A DNA stretch of 64,000 nt from Bradyrhizobium sp. cir1 (GTDB lineage Bacteria > Pseudomonadota > Alphaproteobacteria > Rhizobiales > Xanthobacteraceae). Shown piece by piece: positions 44,808 to 53,367 of this stretch (the first letter of the stretch is position 1; each line of letters begins with the position of its first letter). The position numbers and the translations under genes were made by a program. The notes under the pieces are model-generated. The model had not been told where the DNA came from, searched no databases, and saw nothing but the letters and a program-made list of their open reading frames with translations. Location: positions 1 through 64,000 of the forward strand of contig NZ_JACIHE010000012.1 in assembly GCF_014198245.1 (NCBI RefSeq), in the 5' to 3' direction.

Positions 44808-45767
44808 CTAGCGCACGCGCCTGCGCCAATCGCTTGGCGTCTCGCCGGTCAGCTTCCTGAAGGCTGCTGCGAACGCCGTCTGCGACGAATAGCCAAGCGC
44901 CGCGGCGATCGAGACGACCGGTGCGTCGCTGTCGCGCAGCATGTTCATAGCCTGCTCGAGTCGGTGCTGGCGCAGCCAGGCATGCGGAGAAAGCCCGGTG
45001 CTCTCCTTGAACGCACGGCAGAAGTGGAAGCGCGACAGCCCGGCATCGGACGCCAGCGCATTGAGGGAGACGTCCGCATCGCTGTCCGAGCGCAATCGTT
45101 CGATCGCACGGAGCAGCACCTTCGGCGACAGCCCGCCCATGGTCGGTTGGAACGTGCTGGGCGAGCCCGTGTGGGCGACCAGCAGCCGCGTGGCCAGGAG
45201 GTCCGTCAGCTGATGCCGGAACAGCGTATCGAGGGCTCCGTTGCCCTCCAGCGAATCCGCCGCGCTCAAGATCAGCCTGGACGTGATCGGGTCAGGGTGC
45301 GCCGTACGCTCCAGCAGCTCGGCCGGCTTCGCGATCCCGGCTTCGCCGGCCACGCGCTTCAGTGTTGCATCCGGAAGATAGAGCTGGACCACATCGACCG
45401 GCTTCGGAATGTCCCATCGCGAGCTCGATCCCTCCGGAATGATGATCACGACTCCAGGACGAAACGTACCGATCGCTACCGATCTTCCCGAACGCCGCTC
45501 CATGCGCTGCATCATGCCGTTGTACGCCATGATCACGTGATGGCTCATCGGCTCGACCACGTCGTGCAACGGCTCGTGTTTCCAGTGGGCGATTCCGGCA
45601 CCGGAGGCGTCCAGTGCCATGCGAGCGGGCTCGGTCCTGAGCACCCGCGCCATCTCGGCATCGGCGGCACGCCGCTCGGATGTCGCACTATCGTCCGGCT
45701 GTGCGCGAGGTATGGGTGGCAAGCCCTTGTGCGAGGGACTGCGCATGAGTGCGGTGCTCCCGGTCAT
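44808..45767 (-). CDS. AraC-family transcriptional regulator
   Basis: This 319-aa protein has an N-terminal effector region and the double helix-turn-helix of AraC/XylS at about 215-315 (VSLNALASDAGLSRFHFCRAFKESTGLSPHAWLRQHRLEQAMNML and GYSSQTAFAAAFRKLTGETPSDWRR regions). It lies upstream of the small protein, NDH-2 and MBL-hydrolase genes, all on the minus strand, and may regulate them. Confidence 0.88.
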   Translation of the reverse strand: MTGSTALMRSPSHKGLPPIPRAQPDDSATSERRAADAEMARVLRTEPARMALDASGAGIAHWKHEPLHDVVEPMSHHVIMAYNGMMQRMERRSGRSVAIGTFRPGVVIIIPEGSSSRWDIPKPVDVVQLYLPDATLKRVAGEAGIAKPAELLERTAHPDPITSRLILSAADSLEGNGALDTLFRHQLTDLLATRLLVAHTGSPSTFQPTMGGLSPKVLLRAIERLRSDSDADVSLNALASDAGLSRFHFCRAFKESTGLSPHAWLRQHRLEQAMNMLRDSDAPVVSIAAALGYSSQTAFAAAFRKLTGETPSDWRRRVR

Positions 45768-46069
45768 CGTGTGGATCCTCGTGGTCGTCTCGGGCTACGC
45801 ATCAGGTGTCCGTATTCGTACGGGTCGGCGCGCGTTGTATGCAGGCGGCGGCACAGCGTCTTTCCTGAAGCGGGCGTGCTTTGTCCGATCCTGCTCCGGG
45901 CGGGCGCGCGTTTTCGCAAACGCACGTCGGGCGCCGACCGGTCGCGGTATTGAACGGAGATCGTGCGAGAGGCGGCTAGATGCCGCTGAAATGGTGGGTG
46001 AAACAGCGGCTTGCTGCGAGGACGTGCGCGCGGACATTGGCAATCGTCATTGCCATTCGTTCGGTCCCT
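45768..46069. other. 302-bp gap with no recognised gene
   Basis: The gap lies between the HWE kinase stop and the AraC start, both on the minus strand. I see no coding region, repeat or clear promoter in it. Confidence 0.5.
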
Positions 46070-47578
46070 TCACCGCGCCTCGTCCAGCGTGCACGTCACC
46101 GTGCAGACGACGCCGCGCGGCAGGAAGTCGACGGTTGCCTCGCCGCCGAGCTGGTCGCGCGCGCTGCGCTCGATCAGGCGCGAGCCGAAGCCACGCTGCA
46201 CCGGCGCGGTCACCGGCGGCCCGCCGATCTCGGTCCAGATCAGGCGCAGCTGCGGCTTCGGCGCCTCGGCGATGACCTCCCAGTCGAGTGTTACCCGGCC
46301 GGTCTCGTTCGACAGCGCGCCGTATTTCGCCGCGTTGGTGGCGATCTCGTGCACGATCATCGACAGCACCACGGCAAACCGCGGCGACAGCGGCACCGCG
46401 GGGCCGGCCATGCGGATGCGGTCGGGATTGCTCAGCAGGAACGGCTGAATCGCACGGGTGATCACGTCCCTCAGCTCCGAGCCCGCCCATTTCTCCTGGC
46501 TGAGCAGATTATGCGCCTCGGCGAGCGCGCCGAGCCGTCCCTCGAACTTGGCCCGCTCGTCACGGCTGGCGCTGCGAAAGGTCTGCACCGCGATCGCCTG
46601 CATCAAGGCCAGCGTGTTCTTGACGCGGTGGTTGAGCTCCTCGATCAGGAGATTGTGCAGCATCTCGCCGCGCGCGATCGTGGTTGCCATCCGCACCGCG
46701 AAGGTGAGGCCGATCAGCAGCAGGATGCCGCCGATCAGGCTGGTGATCGCGATGTTGCGCCAGAGCGGGGCGATCAATGAGCTTTCGGGGACGCCAGCGG
46801 CCACCGTCCATCCGGTGAGCTGAGATCGGGTGTAGGCGGAGGCGAGCGCGACGTCGTCCAGCGAGATCGACGATAGCGTTGCCTCGGGCGCACGAAACAT
46901 TTCCGTATAGAGCGAGGGCGATGCGCGCTTGCCGAAGTTCTCAGCTGGGTTGGGCACGCGGGCGAATACCGTGCCTGTGGTGTCGAGCAGGGACACTGTC
47001 CACTTCTGGTCGGGCCGCTGCTTCTCGATCAGCTCCTGGAAGATGCCGATCGGCGGGCTGAAGCTGAGGTCGTAGATCACCTCGCCGTTCCGGAACACCG
47101 GCACTTCGACGGTCAGCACCTGACGTCCGTTGATTGCGCCGGTGAACAGGTCGGAATATTGCGGCGACCTGGTCGCAAACACCTTCTCGACGATCTCCAG
47201 ATTGCCGCGCAGCGGCAGGCTCGCGGTGTCCTCCGTCGCGGTGGAGAACAACAGCCGGCCCTTGCGGTCGGAGATCAGCATCAGGCCACCCTTGCCGTAC
47301 TGGTCGAGGAAGCCGAGCGCGATGCGGCGAAAGGTTTGGAAGTCGTCGTTGCGCAGCGAGTTCGTCAGCGCCAGCACCTGCAAGCTGCCGGTCATGCGCT
47401 GCACCTCGGAATCCAGCACGAGGCGCATGCTGCGCACGCTCTCCAGCACGCGGCGCGTCGCGTCGCTGCGGTCCTGCTTGTAATGATAGAAGGCGATGCC
47501 GACCGCGAAGACGATCATCGGCAGCGTCGTTCCTGCGACCAGGAGAGCGAGCCGGACCGGCAGGGTGAGCTTTGACAA
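46070..47578 (-). CDS. Membrane HWE/HisKA_2-type sensor histidine kinase
   Basis: The 502-aa protein has a first membrane helix (about 10-31), a periplasmic Cache-like sensor domain (about 35-270), a second helix (about 275-298) and a kinase core. The phosphoacceptor is H317 in IEELNHRVKNTLALMQAIA, with an HWE-type ATPase domain (VVLSMIVHEIATNAAKYGAL; FGSRLIERSARDQLGG). Its partner response regulator is not adjacent. HWE kinases of alphaproteobacteria often feed the PhyR general-stress response, but any such link here is speculation. Confidence 0.86.
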   Translation of the reverse strand: MSKLTLPVRLALLVAGTTLPMIVFAVGIAFYHYKQDRSDATRRVLESVRSMRLVLDSEVQRMTGSLQVLALTNSLRNDDFQTFRRIALGFLDQYGKGGLMLISDRKGRLLFSTATEDTASLPLRGNLEIVEKVFATRSPQYSDLFTGAINGRQVLTVEVPVFRNGEVIYDLSFSPPIGIFQELIEKQRPDQKWTVSLLDTTGTVFARVPNPAENFGKRASPSLYTEMFRAPEATLSSISLDDVALASAYTRSQLTGWTVAAGVPESSLIAPLWRNIAITSLIGGILLLIGLTFAVRMATTIARGEMLHNLLIEELNHRVKNTLALMQAIAVQTFRSASRDERAKFEGRLGALAEAHNLLSQEKWAGSELRDVITRAIQPFLLSNPDRIRMAGPAVPLSPRFAVVLSMIVHEIATNAAKYGALSNETGRVTLDWEVIAEAPKPQLRLIWTEIGGPPVTAPVQRGFGSRLIERSARDQLGGEATVDFLPRGVVCTVTCTLDEAR

Positions 47579-47724
47579 GCGCGGGCGTCCCGGTTCCGGC
47601 GCGGCGGCGCCGGATTATGATTTTAGCGAGAACCATACGAGCAGCACTTGCATCGCGCCACGATTTTCGCGTGCGCGGCGCCGTCCGCTTGGATTTTGCA
47701 TCGCAGTGCGCGGAGCCCTGCGCC

Positions 47725-47817
47725 TCAGCTCATGCTGATTGCGGTCAGTAGCAGACACATGGCGTAGACGGCCGCCAGACTGAGCCCGACGATCCGCGCC
47801 TCTCGATGCGGTTTCAT
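47725..47817 (-). CDS. 30-residue single-helix small protein
   Basis: MKPHREARIVGLSLAAVYAM begins this 30-aa peptide, with a basic N-terminus and one hydrophobic segment to the end (VYAMCLLLTAISMS). GGAG lies eight bases before ATG 47817, an excellent ribosome binding site in otherwise empty sequence. It is likely a small inner-membrane protein of unknown role. It sits between the HWE kinase and the DUF1236 gene. Confidence 0.5.
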   Translation of the reverse strand: MKPHREARIVGLSLAAVYAMCLLLTAISMS

Positions 47818-47869
47818 ACGGTCAACTCCGGCAGGCGGCCGCTTCGCAGCCGCCGCCCGTCAGTCCTGA

Positions 47870-48211
47870 TCAATCGATTTCCTGAACGACGGTCCGCGTG
47901 CCCGGATCCACCAGCATCACGCGTTCGCCGGAATAGACGTAGCGATATTTGGTGAGGGACGGGCCCCAATCGGCCGGAACTGCTTCGAGCTCGACCTCGC
48001 TCGGCACCGTTGCGCCGACGATGATCTTCTCCTTCGTCACAACCGGTCGCACCCGGTGCTCGGTGACGTAGGATTTGATTTTCGTGCGATATTCCGGCTC
48101 GATCTGAACCACCGCGGCGTGACCGGTTCCGGTCGTGGTCACGGTGGATTGCGCGAATGCGCCGGTCGAAATCAGAACGGCCGCGGCGGATAACAGGAAC
48201 AGCTTCTTCAT
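47870..48211 (-). CDS. DUF1236-like secreted protein
   Basis: This 113-aa protein begins MKKLFLLSAAAVLISTGAFA, a clear signal sequence. The mature part resembles DUF1236 (TKIKSYVTEHRVRPVV...VGATVPSEVELEAVPADWGPSLTKYRYVYS...VMLVDPGTRTVVQEID), a small rhizobial periplasmic domain of unknown function. ATG 48211 follows GAGGAC. An EcfG-like promoter lies 33-57 bp upstream, divergent from that of the next gene. Confidence 0.8.
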   Translation of the reverse strand: MKKLFLLSAAAVLISTGAFAQSTVTTTGTGHAAVVQIEPEYRTKIKSYVTEHRVRPVVTKEKIIVGATVPSEVELEAVPADWGPSLTKYRYVYSGERVMLVDPGTRTVVQEID

Positions 48212-48243
48212 CTTGTCCTCCTCACAAGCATAAGCGCCGCAAC

Positions 48244-48268
48244 AACCTTTCGCCGCGCGCGACGTTCC
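48244..48268 (-). promoter_or_regulatory. EcfG-like promoter of the DUF1236 gene
   Basis: On the minus strand it reads GGAAC-N17-GTT (equivalently N16-GGTT), close to the EcfG consensus. The predicted start lies about 25 bases before the ATG at 48211. Confidence 0.45.
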
Positions 48269-48278
48269 TGCGCGCATA

Positions 48279-48304
48279 GGAACAAATCGCCATTTTTTCC
48301 CGTT
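48279..48304 (+). promoter_or_regulatory. EcfG-like promoter of the 77-aa gene
   Basis: GGAAC (48279-48283), 17 bases, then CGTT (48301-48304) match the EcfG consensus GGAAC-N16/17-CGTT. The ATG at 48351 is 47 bp downstream. Confidence 0.55.
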
Positions 48305-48350
48305 TTCAGATCGGCCGGACCGAAGTCCGGCAACTGGAGGAGGAGACAAG

Positions 48351-48584
48351 ATGAAGCTGAAGATGGCGACTGCAACACTGATGGTTGCTGCGTTTTCCCT
48401 GCCGGCGTTCGCGGCCGACGAGTTCTACGTGGTCCAGGACGTCAAGACCAAGAAGTGCACCGTCGTCGACAAGAAGCCGGTGGACGCTTCCATGACCGTC
48501 GTCAGTCCGTCGGGCACGATCTACAAGACGCGCACAGAGGCTGAGAGCGGCATGAAGACCGTCAAGGTCTGCACATCCAATTAA
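48351..48584 (+). CDS. Small secreted protein of unknown function
   Basis: This 77-aa protein has a signal sequence (MKLKMATATLMVAAFSLPAFA) and a mature domain FYVVQDVKTKKCTVVDKKP...TVVSPSGTIYKTRTEAESGMKTVKVC with two cysteines that may pair. Similar short proteins are frequent in Bradyrhizobium; function is unknown. ATG 48351 follows GGAGGAG, a strong ribosome binding site. A divergent EcfG-like promoter pair lies upstream. Confidence 0.78.
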   Translation: MKLKMATATLMVAAFSLPAFAADEFYVVQDVKTKKCTVVDKKPVDASMTVVSPSGTIYKTRTEAESGMKTVKVCTSN

Positions 48585-48594
48585 GGAGCATATG

Positions 48595-48675
48595 ATGCCG
48601 GTATTCATTCTCTGGGCCGTTCCGGCGATCATTGTGATCGGTGGCGGCATCTATCTGATTGGTCACATGCACTAG
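48595..48675 (+). CDS. 26-residue single-helix small protein
   Basis: The peptide MPVFILWAVPAIIVIGGGIY followed by LIGHMH is almost entirely a membrane helix. AAGGAG overlaps the stop codon of the 77-aa gene and lies six bases before ATG 48595; an alternative ATG is three bases earlier, too close to the site. Translation is probably coupled to the 77-aa gene, which shares the EcfG-like promoter. Confidence 0.55.
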   Translation: MPVFILWAVPAIIVIGGGIYLIGHMH

Positions 48676-48965
48676 GCCAGTCGAGGAAGACGCGCGGATC
48701 TCTGCGTGCAGCGCACCGGTCCGCGCGTCTTGCTTCGGCCGGGAGCGGGGAGGCCGTCCATGCGGCGTACCGCGCGCCGGGAGGAGCGCGAGTTGCAGTG
48801 CAACAGGTCGTGCAGGAGCAAGTCCTGCGACGAAGAGTACCTCCAGCGCGCGCGAAATGACTTCCGTCCCGCCGGGGTTTTTCATACGCTTCCCTCTCGC
48901 AAGCCGCATACCGGCTGCACGCACGGCCCGGCGACAGGGCCGGAGCATCAAAGGGAGGGGAGACG

Positions 48966-49964
48966 ATGAAGCGAAGGTCATTTCTCGCTGGTATCGGTGC
49001 AACCACTGCGGCGGCCACGATCGGCATGCCGTCGATCCTCAGGGCGCAGGCGCCGATCACGCTGAACGGCGCGGTCCAGTTCAACGACGACCATGCCTTC
49101 AACCGGGCACTGATCCGGTTCGAGGAGCTGGTGAAGAAATATTACGGCAAGCCCGTCAATTTCACGCTGCACAAGAACTCCTCGCTCGGCCTCGAGAAGC
49201 AGTATTTCGAATACATGTCGCAGGGCAAGGCGGTCGATTACGGCATCGTCTCGCCGGCCCACATGTCGACCTTCGCCAAGGCGGCTCCGTTCATCGATGC
49301 GCCCTTCGTGTTCAGGGGCATCGAGCACATGAACAAGGTCGTCGAGGCCAATATCCTGGCGCCGATCGCCGACGAGGTCGCGGCCAAAGCCGAGGTCGTT
49401 CTGATCGGCTATGCCGGCGGCGGCATCCGCAACATCTTCGCCAACAAGCCGCTCAGGAACCTCGCCGATCTCAAGGGCCTCAAGGTTCGCGTGCAGGGCG
49501 CCCCGATCTGGTCGAAGACTTTTGCGGCCGTCGGCATGAGCCCGACGGTGATCGCCTATAACGAAATCTACAATGCGATCCAGAACGGCGTGATATCGGC
49601 CGGCGAAAACGAGGCGGCGGGCGTCGAGGCGATGAAGTTCTACGAAGTGGCCCCGCATCTCAGCCTCACCCAGCACGCCGTATCGATCCGGCCGATCTGC
49701 TTCTCGGTGAAGACGCTGAAGACGTTACCGAAAGATTTGCAGGACGCGATCATGAAGGCCGGCAAGGAGGCCGGCGACTACGGCCGTCAGCTCGAATCGA
49801 GCGAAGAGGTCGTCAAGCTCGACACGCTCGAGAAGGCCGGCAAGCTCAAGCGCGTTCCCTTCGAGGAGCGGGAGGCCATGAAGAAGCTCGCCGATCCCGT
49901 GATGGCCACCTACGCCAAGGAGATTGGCGCGGAGGGCATTTTCGAGAAGATCAACGTCGCCTGA
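48966..49964 (+). CDS. TRAP transporter solute-binding protein (DctP family)
   Basis: This 332-aa protein begins MKRRSFLAGIGATTAAATIG, a signal sequence with a Tat-like twin arginine. The mature DctP fold contains the conserved GLKVRVQGAPIWSKTFAAVGMSP...AYNEIYNAIQNGVISAGENE segment, whose arginine binds the carboxylate of the ligand in this family. It gives the ligand to the membrane subunits encoded next. The ligand is probably an organic acid. Confidence 0.9.
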   Translation: MKRRSFLAGIGATTAAATIGMPSILRAQAPITLNGAVQFNDDHAFNRALIRFEELVKKYYGKPVNFTLHKNSSLGLEKQYFEYMSQGKAVDYGIVSPAHMSTFAKAAPFIDAPFVFRGIEHMNKVVEANILAPIADEVAAKAEVVLIGYAGGGIRNIFANKPLRNLADLKGLKVRVQGAPIWSKTFAAVGMSPTVIAYNEIYNAIQNGVISAGENEAAGVEAMKFYEVAPHLSLTQHAVSIRPICFSVKTLKTLPKDLQDAIMKAGKEAGDYGRQLESSEEVVKLDTLEKAGKLKRVPFEEREAMKKLADPVMATYAKEIGAEGIFEKINVA

Positions 49965-50048
49965 TCTCGTTGCATTCGCCAACGGCACGTCCGGGCAAGC
50001 CCCGCTTCTTGCCCGGCCGTGGCGGATGAGCTGCCGCACGGAGTCCCA

Positions 50049-50564
50049 ATGTCTGAAATGCCCGTCCCGTCCACACCGTCGCTGTGGCGTCGCGTTACGG
50101 CGGCCTATGCGAAATTGCTGGAAATCCTGCTCGCCGCCTGTGTCGGCATTCTCGTCATCCCCGTGACGCTGCAGATCGTCTCGCGCTACACGCCCTTCAT
50201 CCCGTCCTACATCTGGACGGAGGAAATGGCCCGCTTCCTGTTCGTCTGGACCATCATGATCGGCGCCATGGTCGGTGTGCGGGAAGCGCAGCATTTCGAG
50301 GTCGATGTGTGGCCGGACCTGTCGCGGCGGTCGGAGGCCGCGGTGCGGATCCTCGCGCGGCTCGGGGTGCTGGCGCTGGCACTGGTGTTCGTGTTCGCCG
50401 GCCTGGAGTTCACCCGCTTCGCCTGGAACAGAACTTCGGAACTGGCCGATCTGCCGCTTTGGCTGATTCACGTCGCCTGGCCCGTGACCGGTGCGACGTG
50501 GATCGTCTTTGCGGGTGAACAGATCGTCGCTGAAATGCGTGTTCTGCTCGGGGCACGGCGATGA
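50049..50564 (+). CDS. TRAP transporter small membrane subunit (DctQ family)
   Basis: This 171-aa protein has four predicted helices, including LLEILLAACVGILVIPVTLQIVSRY (about 23-47) and WTEEMARFLFVWTIMIGAMVG (about 56-76), the DctQ signature. ATG 50049 follows GGAG by five bases. It lies 84 bp after the binding protein gene and overlaps the next start by 4 bp. Confidence 0.88.
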   Translation: MSEMPVPSTPSLWRRVTAAYAKLLEILLAACVGILVIPVTLQIVSRYTPFIPSYIWTEEMARFLFVWTIMIGAMVGVREAQHFEVDVWPDLSRRSEAAVRILARLGVLALALVFVFAGLEFTRFAWNRTSELADLPLWLIHVAWPVTGATWIVFAGEQIVAEMRVLLGARR

Positions 50565-51880
50565 GCGGCAATGTGCTCTCTGCCGGACAGGCTGCGATGG
50601 TGCTGTTCGGGGTGTTCATCGGCCTGCTCATCGTGCGCGTGCCGGTCGCCTTTGCGCTCGGCCTTGCCTGCGTGCCGATCCTTTTGATCGAGCCACGTCT
50701 GTCTTTGATGACGCTCGCGCAGGAGACCTTCAATGCGTACAATTCATTCATTCTGCTGGCGGTGCCGTTCTTCCTGCTGACGGCGAACCTGATGAGCATC
50801 GGCGGCATCACCGATCGCCTGGTGGCGTTGTCGCGCTCGATGGTCGGGCACTGGCCGGGATCCCTGGCGCAGATCAACGTCGTGCTGTCGGTGTTCTTTG
50901 CCGGCATCTCGGGCTCGTCGACCGCCGACGCGGCGAGCCAGTCCAAGATCTTCATCGATGCGCAGACCAAGGAGGGCTACGACCTCTCGTTTTCCATCGC
51001 CATCACGGCGGTGTCGGCGGTTCTGGCGGTCATCATCCCGCCGTCGATCCTGATGATCGTGTGGGGCGGGCTGATCTCGACCTCGATTGCGGCGATGTAT
51101 CTGGCCGGCATCGTGCCGGGTCTGCTGATCGCGGGCGCGCAGATGGCGACGGTGCACATCTATGCGGTGCGCCGTGGCTACCCGACCTATCCGAAGGCGA
51201 CCTGGGTCGAGATGCGACGCGCCATCTGGCGGTCGATACCGGCCATGATGACGCCGTTCATCATCGTCGGCGGCATTCTGCTCGGGTGGTTCACCGCGAC
51301 CGAGTCCGCCTGCGTCGCGGTGCTCTATTCCGTGGCGCTCTCGGCGTTCTTCTACCGCGAGACGGGTCCTCGCGAATTGTACAAGGCCTTGCTCGACACC
51401 GGGCGCCTTGCCGGAGTCGCGCTGTTTTGTGTCGGCACCGCAAGCGCATTTGGCTGGCTGCTGGCCTATTACAGGATCCCGCAGGAGCTGCTGGCCAACG
51501 TCTCGGCATGGGGCATGGGCCCCGTCGCGGCCGGCTTCTTCATCTGCTTCTGCTTTCTGGTGGTGGGCTGCTTCCTCGACGCCATCCCGGCCATCATCAT
51601 TGTCGGCACCGTGCTGGAGCCGCTGGCGAAGTCCGTCGACCTTCATCCGGTCCAGTTCGCGATCATATCGATCGTGTCGCTGGCTTTCGGGCTGGTGACG
51701 CCTCCTTACGGCTTATGTCTGATGATCGCCTGCGCGGTCGCCGGCGTGCGGCTGCGCTATGCGCTGAAGGACACCGTGATCATGCTGGTTCCGATGCTGC
51801 TCGTGCTGGCGGCGGTCATCGTCTGGCCGAGCGTGTCGCTGTTCCTGCCGCGTTTGCTCGTGCCGGAGATGCTCAAATGA
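50561..51880 (+). CDS. TRAP transporter large membrane subunit (DctM family)
   Basis: This 439-aa protein has about 12 helices and the DctM landmarks FNAYNSFILLAVPFFLLTANLM, FAGISGSSTADAASQSKIF and FGLVTPPYGLCLMIAC. It uses the sodium or proton gradient to take up the solute presented by DctP. ATG 50561 overlaps the DctQ stop (ATGA), so translation is coupled. Confidence 0.9.
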   Translation: MSGNVLSAGQAAMVLFGVFIGLLIVRVPVAFALGLACVPILLIEPRLSLMTLAQETFNAYNSFILLAVPFFLLTANLMSIGGITDRLVALSRSMVGHWPGSLAQINVVLSVFFAGISGSSTADAASQSKIFIDAQTKEGYDLSFSIAITAVSAVLAVIIPPSILMIVWGGLISTSIAAMYLAGIVPGLLIAGAQMATVHIYAVRRGYPTYPKATWVEMRRAIWRSIPAMMTPFIIVGGILLGWFTATESACVAVLYSVALSAFFYRETGPRELYKALLDTGRLAGVALFCVGTASAFGWLLAYYRIPQELLANVSAWGMGPVAAGFFICFCFLVVGCFLDAIPAIIIVGTVLEPLAKSVDLHPVQFAIISIVSLAFGLVTPPYGLCLMIACAVAGVRLRYALKDTVIMLVPMLLVLAAVIVWPSVSLFLPRLLVPEMLK

Positions 51881-51929
51881 GTTTCATCGTGCGATCCCGC
51901 GGCCGTCGGCCGCGGGATCGGTTCAACGG

Positions 51930-53204
51930 TTACAGATTGCTCTCGGTGATCGCGGCGTAGACCATGCTGCGCAGCTCGCGGCGGAGCGGATAGGCGCTCG
52001 ACGGCAGCACCTGCGTCATGAAGATGGTGATCAGCTCCTCGGCCGGATCGATCCAGAACGAGGTCGTGGCCGCGCCGCCCCAATTGTATTCGCCGGGGCT
52101 GCCGGCGATCAGCGTCTCGGCCGGGCGCATGGTCACGGCGAAGCCGAGGCCGAAGCCGATGCCGTTATAGGCGGCTTCCGAGAACAGCGAGCGCGACACT
52201 TCCGGCAGCGCACGGCCGCCCGGAATGTGGTTGGTCGTCATCAGCGCCAGCGTCTTCGGCCCGATCAGCCTGACGCCGCCGAGCGCGCCGCCGTTGAGCA
52301 GCGCGCGGCAGAAGGTGAGATAGTCGGCGGCCGTCGAGCACAATCCGCCGCCGCCGGAGATGAAGGAAGGCGGGGACAGGAACGAGCTCGTCGTCGGATC
52401 GTCCTGAAGCGTCAGCCCCTCGCGGCGCTGGCCGGCATGGAAGGTCATGCCGCCGCCCGGGTCCGCCGAATAGCAGGCCGCGAGGCGGTGCGCCTTGGAG
52501 GCCGGGACGTGGAAATCGGTGTCGGTCATGCCGAGCGGATCGAGAATGCGTGCCTTCAGGAACTGCTCGAACGGCACGCCTGAGATCTTGCCGATGAGAT
52601 AGCCGATCACGTCGGTCGCGACCGAATAGTTCCAGGCCTCGCCCGGCGAGAATTCCAGCGGGATTTTCGCCAGCCCCTCGATCATGGTCTGGAGCGTGCC
52701 CGACTTCTCAACCTCGCCGAGTTTCTCGGCGCGATAGGCGGCGTCGACATTGGAACGCTGCTGGAAGCCGTAGGTGAGGCCGGAGGTGTGGCGCAGCAGG
52801 TCGACGATCAGCATCGGCCGCGATGGCGGCCGGGTCAGGAAGGAAGGTGCAGTGCCGGCGACGAACACGCCGAGATCCGTCCATTCCGGAATGTATTTGG
52901 CGACAGGCTCGTCGATCGCGACGAGGCCCTCCTCGACCAGCATCATGAAGGCGACGCTGGTGAGCGGCTTGGTCATGGAATAGATGCGGTAGATGGTGTC
53001 GTCCTTCACCGGCACCTTGCGCTCGACATCGGCGAGGCCCTGCACCGAGCTGTGGGCGATCTTGCCGCGGCGATAGACCAGGAGCTGCGTGCCCGGGAAA
53101 CGGCCGGCATCGATGTACCGCTTCTTCAGATGCGCATCGACGCGGTCGAGCGCAGCCTTGGACATGCCGACGGATTCGGGCGAGGCGGGGGTGGGTGCGA
53201 GCAT
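51930..53204 (-). CDS. Serine beta-lactamase-family hydrolase (class C / esterase type)
   Basis: This 424-aa protein carries the SxxK nucleophile motif in RIYSMTKPLTSVAFMMLVEEG (about 73-93) and the YxN-type site in WNYSVATDVIGYLI. The C-terminal segment near AAYNGIGFGLGFAV...NWGGAATTSFWIDP is common in the EstB-type esterases of this family. It is more likely an esterase or peptidase than an antibiotic resistance enzyme. No signal sequence is present, supporting a cytoplasmic esterase role. Confidence 0.84.
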   Translation of the reverse strand: MLAPTPASPESVGMSKAALDRVDAHLKKRYIDAGRFPGTQLLVYRRGKIAHSSVQGLADVERKVPVKDDTIYRIYSMTKPLTSVAFMMLVEEGLVAIDEPVAKYIPEWTDLGVFVAGTAPSFLTRPPSRPMLIVDLLRHTSGLTYGFQQRSNVDAAYRAEKLGEVEKSGTLQTMIEGLAKIPLEFSPGEAWNYSVATDVIGYLIGKISGVPFEQFLKARILDPLGMTDTDFHVPASKAHRLAACYSADPGGGMTFHAGQRREGLTLQDDPTTSSFLSPPSFISGGGGLCSTAADYLTFCRALLNGGALGGVRLIGPKTLALMTTNHIPGGRALPEVSRSLFSEAAYNGIGFGLGFAVTMRPAETLIAGSPGEYNWGGAATTSFWIDPAEELITIFMTQVLPSSAYPLRRELRSMVYAAITESNL

Positions 53205-53367
53205 CGGTTCCTCCGGGCAGTTTCTCGACCATGGTGATAGCCAAATGGCGGGCTCATTCCAAGCCGGTCGCGCTTAACGCGGGGCGGCCGACTGGTGTAG
53301 ACTCCACCTTGGAACGCCTCCAGTGAGCCCGTCCGGGCCAACGAGAAAAACGCGAGGGCAACGCACC

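Noticed and set aside
53280..53330. GGAAC at 53311 as an EcfG promoter for the dioxygenase gene
   Set aside because: No GTT or CGTT occurs 16-17 bases downstream.
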